Below, piece by piece: positions 62,601 to 64,000 of a DNA stretch of 64,000 nt. Origin of the DNA: Sciurus carolinensis (Eukaryota; Chordata; Mammalia; Rodentia; Sciuridae); assembly GCF_902686445.1 (NCBI RefSeq), contig NC_062213.1, positions 9,793,241-9,857,240 of the forward strand. Direction: 5' to 3'. Position numbers and translations under genes: made by a program. Numbering within the stretch: position 1 is the stretch's first letter; each line of letters opens with the position of its first letter. A model generated the notes under the pieces. That model did not search any database. It saw only the letters and a program-made list of their open reading frames with translations, and was not told the DNA's origin.

Positions 62601-63482
62601 AGTGCCCATCACCAGTTTTTCACATTTATAGACTATTTAGTGTCATAAATTTTCTAGCCTAAAGGATACATAATTGTGCTCAGGGTTTCAAACGGGAAGC
62701 ATAGAGTGTGATAAGGGAGAGAACTGGCTCCTTTTATAAGCCTTGGGCCTGGAGCCTCCACAGAGCTGTTCACACTTCAAAGGGAAGTAGGTGTAGTTCG
62801 ATCCCAGGGAAGTCATATACAGTCCACAGGTAGGCGTGGACGGTGCCCCTCACGTTCCCTGGAGACCAGCTGCCTGGAAAGGCGGGGACTCCCCCTTCTG
62901 GGCACTGGTTCTCACCCCCTTCGTTCATCCTGCACCAGGCTTGGGTTAGTGACCTGCTTCGGTCTGAGATGTTTCATCATTGGAAGTAGGTAGACGGGAA
63001 TGCTGGACCACTGAAGACTCCCTGCCCAGCCCACTCCCCCTCACCGTCTGTCCCCGTCTCTGCACAGAGACGACAAGAATCAGAAGAGGCTCGCAGAACC
63101 AGTTAGGCTTGGGGGAGTTGAGCCATCCAACCCCAGGAAGTTCTTGAGCAGAACTTGAAGAGTTCTACGTGCTTGTGAACACCCAGCTCCTGGTGCACAG
63201 GTGCATCCATAACTCTCCCTGTGCCACCATCGGAAGGCACCAAGGCCTTCACCAGCTCCCTTAGAGATGAGGAAACCGGCACTCAGAGGTCATATGACTT
63301 GGAGGCAGCAGTGCAGGATAACATACCAATGTTGTGTAATCAGGAAGAGAGGCCACTGGGATGTCCTCAAGCCGAGATTTCCAGGTGACATTCACTCCTA
63401 GACGATCTGCAGACAGACAGTCCACCTGCACTGAGGAGTCCACGCAGGCAGGGCTGGAGAGCAAGGTCCTGTATGTCCTCAC
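7489..63482 (-). CDS. TG: Thyroglobulin gene, internal part (exons 19-34 by human numbering)
   Basis: Thyroglobulin is the large secreted, iodinated glycoprotein of thyroid follicles from which T4 and T3 are released. Sixteen minus-strand exons can be joined: 63327-63482, 61204-61428, 54917-55066, 50901-51071, 46198-46314, 43083-43198, 40643-40754, 29204-29395, 24677-24844, 16363-16431, 15494-15574, 12472-12609, 11534-11710, 10244-10355, 8355-8434 and 7489-7632. Each has AG/GT borders, and the phases agree at every junction except 19/20. The joined product follows thyroglobulin through the type-2 repeats, type-1 repeat 11 and the type-3 repeats. The 171-bp and 138-bp exons match human exons 22 and 30 and fix the numbering. 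The N-terminal type-1 repeats 1-10 and the C-terminal cholinesterase-like domain lie outside the window. Most exons are symmetric phase 1, typical of a gene built by repeat duplication. Only exon 19 carries an apparent lesion. Confidence 0.97.
7633..8354 (-). other. TG: TG intron 33
   Basis: A 722-bp intron with no element recognised. Confidence 0.88.
8355..8434 (-). CDS. TG: TG exon 33, type-3 repeat
   Basis: This 80-bp exon runs from phase 2 to phase 1. It encodes [18 protein letters not shown] and FLNVSQLK, with an N-glycosylation sequon NVS. The acceptor is GATGCCAG and the donor GTAATG (8349-8354). Exons 32 and 33 together total 192 bp. Confidence 0.97.
8435..10243 (-). other. TG: TG intron 32
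   Basis: A 1.8-kb intron. About 8,655-8,730 resembles an L2/MIR fragment; the rest is unassigned. Confidence 0.85.
10244..10355 (-). CDS. TG: TG exon 32
   Basis: This 112-bp exon runs from phase 1 to phase 2. It encodes [27 protein letters not shown] and PISDG. The acceptor is TTGTGCAG and the donor GTGAGT (10238-10243). Confidence 0.97.
10356..11533 (-). other. TG: TG intron 31
   Basis: A 1.2-kb intron with no repeat or exon recognised. Confidence 0.88.
11534..11710 (-). CDS. TG: TG exon 31, type-3 repeat
   Basis: This 177-bp phase 1-1 exon encodes [32 protein letters not shown] and ALFRKK. The acceptor is TGCCGCCAG and the donor GTGAGC (11528-11533). Confidence 0.97.
11711..12471 (-). 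other. TG: TG intron 30
   Basis: A 761-bp intron containing a GGAT-type microsatellite at 12,209-12,266. Confidence 0.9.
12209..12266. repeat. GGAT/GACA tetranucleotide repeat
   Basis: GGAT units grading into GATA and GACA, in intron 30. Confidence 0.9.
12472..12609 (-). CDS. TG: TG exon 30 (138 bp)
   Basis: This phase 1-1 exon encodes [30 protein letters not shown] and LWCLSR, with an N-glycosylation sequon NAS. Its 138-bp length equals human exon 30. The acceptor is CTTTTTCAG and the donor GTAAGT (12466-12471). Confidence 0.96.
13470..13660 (+). mobile_element. MIR
   Basis: It contains CTCAATCCTGGCACTGTCGC and GTGAGATGGGAACACCTACC with a typical MIR layout. Confidence 0.65.
14110..14335 (+). 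mobile_element. MIR
   Basis: It contains AGATGAAGAAACTGAGGCTC and GGATTTGAACATGGT, MIR 3' features. Confidence 0.75.
14680..14976 (+). mobile_element. MST/MaLR-like LTR fragment
   Basis: It contains GGACTTCCAGTCTCCAGAAC and ends GGTATTTTGTTATAGCAGCA then GGACTAAGAC, the typical MST 3' end. Confidence 0.72.
15494..15574 (-). CDS. TG: TG exon 29 (81 bp)
   Basis: This phase 1-1 exon encodes [15 protein letters not shown] and a poorly conserved tail ending PLAT. The acceptor is CTCCTAG and the donor GTATCA (15488-15493), the weakest donor consensus in this set. The joins on both sides keep frame. Confidence 0.92.
15575..16362 (-). other. TG: TG intron 28
   Basis: A 788-bp intron with no element recognised. 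Confidence 0.88.
16363..16431 (-). CDS. TG: TG exon 28 (69 bp)
   Basis: This small phase 1-1 exon was found by reading the minus strand between exons 27 and 30 for the missing type-3 segment. It encodes [10 protein letters not shown] and FQQVYLWK. The acceptor is CTTTCCAG and the donor GTAAGC (16357-16362). With exon 27 it joins as ES-LAPLE. Confidence 0.92.
16432..24676 (-). other. TG: TG intron 27
   Basis: An 8.2-kb intron. MIR-like pieces lie at about 17,180-17,350, 21,960-22,090 and 23,555-23,645, and a GT repeat at 23,881-23,921. About 22,540-23,230 is A/T-rich with no recognised element. Confidence 0.85.
23881..23921. repeat. GT-rich microsatellite
   Basis: A short GTGTAT/GTGTGC tract in intron 27. 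Confidence 0.85.
24677..24844 (-). CDS. TG: TG exon 27, type-3 repeat
   Basis: This 168-bp phase 1-1 exon encodes [29 protein letters not shown] and [10 protein letters not shown], with an N-glycosylation sequon NAS. The acceptor is GCTCTCAG and the donor GTAAGT (24671-24676). Confidence 0.97.
25344..26117. repeat. Compound GT/CA repeat, 774 bp
   Basis: Nearly pure alternating purine-pyrimidine built from GTGTGT, GTATGT, GCATGT and GTGAAT words. Longer units are duplicated, for example about 60 bp shared between the 25,785 and 25,850 regions. It lies in TG intron 26, reads as CA on the TG strand, and ends 500 nt upstream of exon 27. Confidence 0.95.
26958..27250 (+). mobile_element. Possible LTR 3' end fragment
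   Basis: CCTCTGAAACCATGAACCAA then AATAAATC and a T-rich tail resemble the 3' end of LTR-type repeats common in rodents. The 5' limit is unclear. Confidence 0.4.
27260..27640 (+). mobile_element. L2-like LINE remnant
   Basis: It contains GGGCCTTTGCATGTGCTGTC within a C/T-rich stretch, as in L2 3' regions. Confidence 0.6.
29204..29395 (-). CDS. TG: TG exon 26, type-3 repeat
   Basis: This 192-bp phase 1-1 exon encodes [37 protein letters not shown] and [13 protein letters not shown]. It carries an N-glycosylation sequon NLT. The acceptor is TTCTCCAG and the donor GTGAGG (29198-29203). Confidence 0.97.
29569..29644. repeat. 18-bp tandem repeat, four copies
   Basis: The unit is GTGGAGCCAGGTGAGGCT. 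Copies alternate C and G at the seventh base, giving a 36-bp higher-order unit. It lies in intron 25, about 175 nt upstream of the exon 26 acceptor. Confidence 0.9.
30612..30716. repeat. 35-bp tandem repeat, three copies
   Basis: The unit begins CACTGCCTGAGGCCCGGCTT and ends GGGTCTA. The middle copy lacks one C and the third has two changes. Confidence 0.92.
31120..31345 (+). mobile_element. L2-like LINE remnant
   Basis: It contains GAGGTCCCTTCCCTGACCTC and ends AGCACACAGCAGGTGCTCGG, L2 3'-end features. Confidence 0.7.
31425..31625 (+). mobile_element. Sciurid-type SINE
   Basis: It begins near GGTACTGGGGCTTGAACCC, continues with GCTTAGCCACTGAGCCACA and a second half containing GCTAAGTTGCTGAGGCTGG. 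This ID/B1-related composite is abundant in squirrel genomes. It is the main clue to the host group. Confidence 0.8.
32036..32041. repeat. Target-site duplication, left copy (GGGAGG)
   Basis: It directly abuts the TG of the 5' LTR and is identical to 38,980-38,985. Confidence 0.92.
32255..32262 (+). promoter_or_regulatory. TATA box of the 5' LTR
   Basis: TATATAAG lies about 110 bp after an inverted CCAAT/ATTGG pair (32,140-32,150), in the position expected for the U3 promoter. Confidence 0.8.
32476..32481 (+). terminator. Polyadenylation signal in the 5' LTR
   Basis: AATAAA lies about 60 bp before the LTR end. The 3' LTR copy is at 38,917-38,922. It is antisense to TG, so it should not end TG transcripts. 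Confidence 0.8.
32541..32558 (+). other. Primer binding site, tRNA-Phe type
   Basis: TGGTGCCGAAACCCGGGA starts two bases after the 5' LTR and is complementary to the 3' end of mammalian tRNA-Phe. Mouse IAP elements use the same primer. Confidence 0.9.
32660..32910 (+). repeat. Imperfect repeats in the retroviral leader
   Basis: Two motifs recur between the primer site and the gag region. CGCGGAATGCGGTCC followed by A/G-ATTAAA occurs three times with drift. GGACACGC to GCGGTCCTGG occurs twice, with GGAC and GTCC ends that could pair as a short hairpin. Function is unknown; packaging or dimer linkage is one possibility. Confidence 0.75.
33066..33657 (+). pseudogene. Degenerate gag 5'/central region
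   Basis: An ATG near 33,066 opens MGAIEG, glycine second as in myristoylated Gag proteins, but a 27-base A run (33,083-33,109) follows and the frame soon closes. No long frame or capsid-like sequence is visible up to 33,657. Normal gag of this group is about 2 kb, so most of matrix and capsid is deleted or unrecognisable. The assignment rests on position more than on similarity. Confidence 0.5.
33658..33957 (+). CDS. gag: Gag C-terminal fragment with nucleocapsid zinc knuckle
   Basis: A frame of about 99 codons with no start of its own, ending at TAA 33,955-33,957. It contains one complete CX2CX4HX4C knuckle (cysteines at 33,703, 33,712 and 33,742; histidine at 33,727) and a proline-rich end. 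The nucleocapsid binds genomic RNA in the virion. The A AAA AAC heptamer at 33,798-33,804 is in phase with this frame, which supports its being the true gag frame. The upstream capsid part is absent. Confidence 0.8.
   Translation, partial: EITIVKSVTPYAPGLCPRCRRGSHRNSACQPIRDREDNFLGSNPELQKNGRQGPPWGPQQIYGVIQQVPRRWYPPTEKGSAGPPQGVQDWISVPPPDSY
33798..33804 (+). promoter_or_regulatory. gag-pro -1 frameshift slippery site (A AAA AAC)
   Basis: The heptamer is correctly phased to the gag frame. A -1 slip enters the dUTPase frame, which is open from 33,801. Nine bases downstream GGGCCC occurs twice (33,813-33,830 region) with a short loop, able to form a stem. The same heptamer is used by MMTV and IAP elements. 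Confidence 0.85.
33801..34262 (+). pseudogene. Retroviral dUTPase (5' part of pro), truncated by a frame break
   Basis: dUTPase converts dUTP to dUMP and limits uracil in viral DNA. Four of the five family motifs are visible: [24 protein letters not shown] and GDRIAQ. The frame ends at 34,262. The fifth, glycine-rich motif (GGFGSTG) is present but in the -1 frame with the protease, so the enzyme as encoded lacks its C-terminal substrate-closing arm. The break lies between about 34,180 and 34,235. No in-frame ATG starts the domain; it depends on the gag-pro frameshift. Confidence 0.88.
34236..34735 (+). CDS. pro: Retroviral aspartic protease with G-patch-like tail
   Basis: The protease that cleaves Gag and Pol. 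The active-site motif LLDTGADKS is at about 34,336-34,362 and LWGRD follows at about 34,537. A glycine-rich G-patch-like segment ([11 protein letters not shown]) is near the C-terminus. The frame closes at TAG 34,733-34,735. It is -1 relative to the dUTPase frame, with no canonical slippery heptamer in the overlap, so it is probably not reached in normal translation. Confidence 0.85.
34723..34729 (+). promoter_or_regulatory. pro-pol -1 frameshift slippery site (G GAT TTT)
   Basis: GGATTTT is phased to the protease frame just before its stop at 34,733. A -1 slip enters the open pol frame. It has the same form as the MMTV pro-pol site (G GAU UUA). No strong downstream stem was identified by eye. 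Confidence 0.78.
34723..37275 (+). CDS. pol: Retroviral Pol: reverse transcriptase, RNase H, integrase
   Basis: A frame of about 850 codons with no stop, close to the usual length for this group. It begins by frameshift at 34,723; the first ATG at 34,972 lies inside the RT. RT shows LPQGMANSP and the catalytic YMDD (about 35,270). RNase H shows FTDGSKNG, with further acidic residues in LLSDSLYI and NDLVDMAT. Integrase shows an HHCC zinc module (HEKFH then [13 protein letters not shown]) and a DDE triad in [14 protein letters not shown] and GIVERAH. Near 37,195 the conserved C-terminal tail continues in another frame to a TAG at 37,367-37,369, so the last residues are probably altered by a small indel. 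All visible catalytic residues are kept. Confidence 0.93.
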   Translation, partial: GFFLGATDKPSIPIIWKDDKPRWIPQWPLTKEKLEAAHKLVQEQVQAGHLQHSTSPWNTPIFLTKKKSGKWRLLHDLRAINEQMYPMGPVQCGLPLVTALPKNWPTIILDLKDCFFSIPLHKNDCWRFAFTLPSLNHTQSDQRFEWTVLPQGMANSPTICQIYVDKALTTTRQKFKRLLIYHYMDDILICHSEKKVLLEALQFITQALEKRGLTIAPEKLQLEEIQEYLGTRLTATTVRPIRLTIRTDQLNTLNDFQKLLGDINWIRSYLKLSTGELKPLFDILKGNPDLNSPRKLTPEARISLQLVENRLQQCYVDRCDPTQPLSLIIILEKHTPFGIVWQGGPLQSINLPSSPAKTLQSYPQAIAQVIFKGIESCITVFGIHPSIIITPYSTQQIKWLINNDDDWSVLYCTTSAQFDNHYPQHPWIQFCKNTPIVFPKVTSVQPLKDCVTIFTDGSKNGVGAVLISKQLHTIIVPPNSAQVAELAAVILAFKLADNQQFNLLSDSLYIVNALQVLETVPHISSMSTVASYFTTLQNLILQRKHLFYVGHIRAHSNLPGPLANANDLVDMATKSIFVFSIEEQAELFHEKFHVNSTTLSRKFPISKCMARQIVKNCQYCAPLIPVQSFGINPRGLLPGHIWQMDVTHISEFGTVKYVHVSVDTASGVIMASAHSGEKVKDVIQHCLQAFAGWGIPKVIKTDNGPAYTSKSFRLFLQTFNIQSVTGIPYNPQGQGIVERAHLTLKNCLNKQKGGIGASYKSPKDKLNLVLFILNFLTLDRDGHSAADRHHNPHNTPQVWAKWKDILTGCWKGPDPVLRWVRGRVCLYFPTGSTDSSLDSGKASQSFTACK
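37370..38460 (+). pseudogene. Degenerate env remnant
   Basis: The region between pol and the polypurine tract has no long frame. A 95-codon piece (37,758-38,042) contains a basic cleavage-like site RNRR (37,827-37,838) followed by an alanine/threonine/valine-rich hydrophobic run, as at the surface/transmembrane boundary of class II envelope proteins. Further transmembrane-like pieces lie in other frames. It is too short and broken to give an envelope. Confidence 0.7.
38469..38480 (+). other. Polypurine tract
   Basis: AAAGAAGGGGGA lies two bases before the 3' LTR, the plus-strand primer position. Confidence 0.88.
38483..38979 (+). repeat. 3' LTR
   Basis: The same 497 bp as the 5' LTR apart from two A/G differences. 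TATATAAG lies at 38,696-38,703. It is preceded by the polypurine tract and followed directly by the second GGGAGG. Confidence 0.97.
38980..38985. repeat. Target-site duplication, right copy (GGGAGG)
   Basis: It directly follows the CA end of the 3' LTR and matches the left copy. Confidence 0.92.
39855..39995 (+). mobile_element. ID/B1-like SINE, partial
   Basis: It has the tRNA-like head (GGGTCTCACACATACCAGGC, ACTGAGCTACACCC) and then TTTGGAGACAGGGCCTCCC. It is more diverged than the copy at 31,425. Confidence 0.7.
40643..40754 (-). CDS. TG: TG exon 25, type-3 repeat
   Basis: This 112-bp exon runs from phase 0 to phase 1. It encodes [14 protein letters not shown] and SLAVYLKKG. The acceptor is TTTCTAG and the donor GTGGGT (40637-40642). 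It is the last exon before the retrovirus-containing intron 25. Confidence 0.95.
40755..43082 (-). other. TG: TG intron 24
   Basis: A 2.3-kb intron with a MIR-like remnant (about 41,900-42,110) and an A/T-rich segment (about 42,360-42,560). Nothing else was recognised. Confidence 0.85.
41900..42110 (+). mobile_element. MIR
   Basis: It contains CACGTAAGCCCTAGTTCAGT and AGCCGGGATTTGAACCCAAG. Confidence 0.75.
43083..43198 (-). CDS. TG: TG exon 24, type-3 repeat
   Basis: This 116-bp exon runs from phase 1 to phase 0. It encodes [29 protein letters not shown] and ends TTSGQ. The acceptor is GCCCGCAG and the donor GTGAGG (43077-43082). Skipping it alone would break frame; together with exon 25 (112 bp) the pair is a multiple of three. 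Confidence 0.95.
43199..46197 (-). other. TG: TG intron 23
   Basis: A 3.0-kb intron. It contains an MLT1-like LTR (44,812-45,140) and a C/A-rich stretch (43,265-43,385) that lies 70-190 nt upstream of the exon 24 acceptor. Confidence 0.85.
44812..45140 (+). mobile_element. MLT1-like LTR
   Basis: It contains CTCAGTACCTCAGAATGTGA, GGCCCTAATCCAATATGACC and CCAGTCTCCACAACTGTGAG, matching MLT1-type MaLR LTRs. Confidence 0.78.
46198..46314 (-). CDS. TG: TG exon 23, start of type-3 repeats
   Basis: This 117-bp phase 1-1 exon encodes [21 protein letters not shown] and PLMQCL, the start of the first type-3 repeat. The acceptor is ATTTTTAG and the donor GTAAGG (46192-46197). It joins exon 24 in frame as CLADCAED. 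Confidence 0.95.
46315..50900 (-). other. TG: TG intron 22
   Basis: A 4.6-kb intron. The part from about 46,560 to 48,250 is AT-rich with no recognised element. A short GT-rich stretch lies at 49,615-49,680 and MIR-like traces at about 50,170-50,570. Confidence 0.85.
50901..51071 (-). CDS. TG: TG exon 22, type-1 repeat 11
   Basis: This 171-bp phase 1-1 exon encodes type-1 repeat 11: [33 protein letters not shown] and DSQCL. AFCV stands where other type-1 repeats have CWCV, as in the two-cysteine-short variant of this repeat. The length equals human exon 22, the in-frame exon reported as skipped in some human goitre cases. The acceptor is CCTTCCAG and the donor GTATGA (50895-50900), a weaker donor than its neighbours. 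Confidence 0.97.
51395..51805 (+). mobile_element. MaLR-like LTR
   Basis: It ends with ATGAGCCAAAATAAACCACT, then TTTCATTATAGTAACAAAAA. The overall order resembles rodent MaLR LTRs; the subfamily is unclear. Confidence 0.6.
51835..52155 (+). mobile_element. MST-like LTR
   Basis: It contains GTGACGGTATTAGGAAGTGG, CTCATGAAGGGGATTAGTGC and CTTGTTATAGGAGCCCAAAT. It follows the previous LTR after about 30 bp in the same orientation. Confidence 0.75.
52300..52690 (+). mobile_element. L2-like LINE remnant
   Basis: Its end, CTGACAAACAGCAGGTGCTC after a C/T-rich stretch, fits L2. Confidence 0.55.
53390..53700 (+). mobile_element. MaLR-like LTR
   Basis: It contains GTTGGTATTTGGAGGTAATC and ends with AAGCCACACAGTCTCTGG then ATATAACAGCAGCC, a degraded MaLR 3' end. 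Confidence 0.6.
54917..55066 (-). CDS. TG: TG exon 21, type-2 repeats
   Basis: This 150-bp phase 1-1 exon encodes the short cysteine-rich type-2 (GCC2/GCC3-like) repeats. [19 protein letters not shown] is followed by [11 protein letters not shown] and SQTHC, with CxxC-type spacing preserved. The acceptor is TTCCCAG and the donor GTGAGT (54911-54916). The final T joins GC of exon 22 to complete Cys. Confidence 0.97.
57615..58085 (+). mobile_element. L2-like LINE remnant
   Basis: A C/T-rich stretch with CTGGAATGTTCTTCGTCACT and GTTGGGCACATAGTTACAG, in the order of an L2 3' end. Confidence 0.65.
58090..58170. repeat. GGAT/GAAG-rich simple repeat
   Basis: A purine-rich tract of GGAT then GAAG units in intron 20, just after an L2-like remnant. 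Confidence 0.85.
59646..59683. repeat. (CA)19 microsatellite
   Basis: A pure AC dinucleotide run in intron 20. Confidence 0.95.
60365..60725 (+). mobile_element. MLT1-like LTR
   Basis: It contains GTCCCCAAAGATGTCCACGT, ATGTGGCAAAGGGGAATTAA and GGAAACCAGCAGCC-type motifs in the usual MLT1 order. Confidence 0.7.
61204..61428 (-). CDS. TG: TG exon 20
   Basis: This 225-bp phase 1-1 exon encodes [35 protein letters not shown] and [10 protein letters not shown] and ends at LGC just before the type-2 repeats. The acceptor is TTACAG (RC of 61429-61434) and the donor GTAGGT (61198-61203). Two further AG dinucleotides lie directly after the acceptor, at exon bases 2-3 and 4-5 (AAGAG); using the last would put the exon 19/20 join back in frame. 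Confidence 0.95.
61429..63326 (-). other. TG: TG intron 19
   Basis: A 1.9-kb intron. It holds MIR-like pieces at about 61,520-61,650 and 63,235-63,310; otherwise unique sequence. Confidence 0.85.
63327..63482 (-). CDS. TG: TG exon 19 (apparent 1-base deletion near its 3' end)
   Basis: The exon encodes the linker ahead of the type-2 repeats. Visible stretches are [13 protein letters not shown] and [19 protein letters not shown], with an N-glycosylation sequon NVT. The acceptor is CACGCAG (RC of 63483 onward) and the donor GTATGT (63321-63326). The exon is 156 bp. Read from phase 0 it ends on a full codon, whereas exon 20 needs one leading base, so the join gives TAG four codons on. Homology to human after SLPD places the missing base in the short T run at about 63337-63340. 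The 5' border is less certain than the others because the pyrimidine tract is short. Confidence 0.88.
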
Positions 63483-64000
63483 CTGCGTGGAGAGCAATGG
63501 GTTCCAATCAGAGTAGGAAGTCAGCTCTGTGGAGCCCACTCCAGGGGCCCGAAAGGGTGTGCCTCACTTCCTGCACCCTCCGCCACCCTGGTTCAGGTAT
63601 GAGGCCTTAGTAAGCCCCTCTGCCCCACCTAGGAAAGGTGGTCCAGCAACTAAATAAGCTGCCCCTGGTCACTTGGCATGCCAGCTATGAGTGGAGGAAG
63701 AGCCGGCTTTGGGCCAGAAACCTGCCTCTCCTAAGTCATGTCGCAGTGTCTAATTGGTGACCCAGCCTCACACAATTGGTGACCCGACTCTGCAAATGTC
63801 TTCACCATGCACTCACCCAGCACGGCATGTACCCCTCAGCCTGAGCCCCACATACCCACTGGCTTCTCCTTTTGGCTATAAGGCCTGTTGTCCCCTCCCA
63901 GCCTGATTGCGGCCACATTAGGCCCAGGAATGACCAAATGGAGGAACCACAGTCTCCTCCAGTCCCAGTGAGCAGGCAGAGTTGTGAGGCCTGCTGGCCC
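63483..64000 (-). other. TG: TG intron 18, 3' part
   Basis: The intron runs off the right edge. No exon or clear repeat was recognised in this 518-bp stretch. Confidence 0.7.

Noticed and set aside
63327..63482. The locus being a TG pseudogene
   Set aside because: Fifteen other exons and their splice sites are intact with correct phases and no stops; one indel is weak evidence for loss.

Overview
The window is mammalian nuclear DNA, most likely from a squirrel-family rodent. Almost all of it belongs to one gene: the middle of the thyroglobulin gene (TG), read on the minus strand. Sixteen coding exons were located by translating the minus strand, matching it to thyroglobulin, and requiring AG/GT splice sites and reading phases that join. 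They match human exons 19 to 34. The numbering is anchored by a 171-bp exon holding type-1 repeat 11 (human exon 22) and a 138-bp exon (human exon 30). The gene enters at the right edge (exon 18 and earlier lie beyond 64,000) and leaves at the left edge (exon 35 and later lie below position 1). The rodent call rests on a SINE at about 31,425-31,625 of the type common in sciurid genomes, plus weaker related copies; it is an inference.

Layout from 5' to 3' of TG (right to left): exons 19-20 encode the linker before the type-2 repeats; exon 21 the cysteine-rich type-2 repeats; exon 22 type-1 repeat 11; exons 23-34 the type-3 repeats before the cholinesterase-like domain, which is not in the window. 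The exons total about 2.2 kb of coding sequence. Every junction keeps frame except exon 19 to exon 20, where exon 19 appears to lack one base. That is either a real lesion or a sequence error.

The main accessory feature is a full-length endogenous retrovirus at 32,042-38,979 in intron 25, antisense to TG. It has two 497-bp LTRs differing at 2 positions, a 6-bp GGGAGG target-site duplication, a tRNA-Phe primer binding site and a polypurine tract. Its class II (beta/IAP-like) gene order is gag remnant, dUTPase, protease, and a long open RT-RNase H-integrase frame, then a degenerate env. Gag is largely missing, dUTPase and protease are split by a frame break, and env is broken. Both canonical -1 frameshift sites remain. 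The element is therefore young but unable to supply all of its own proteins.

The rest is intronic: old MaLR-type LTR fragments, MIR and L2 remnants, a 774-bp GT/CA repeat in intron 26, small tandem repeats in introns 25 and 26, and unique sequence. No second cellular gene, structural RNA gene or CRISPR array was recognised.
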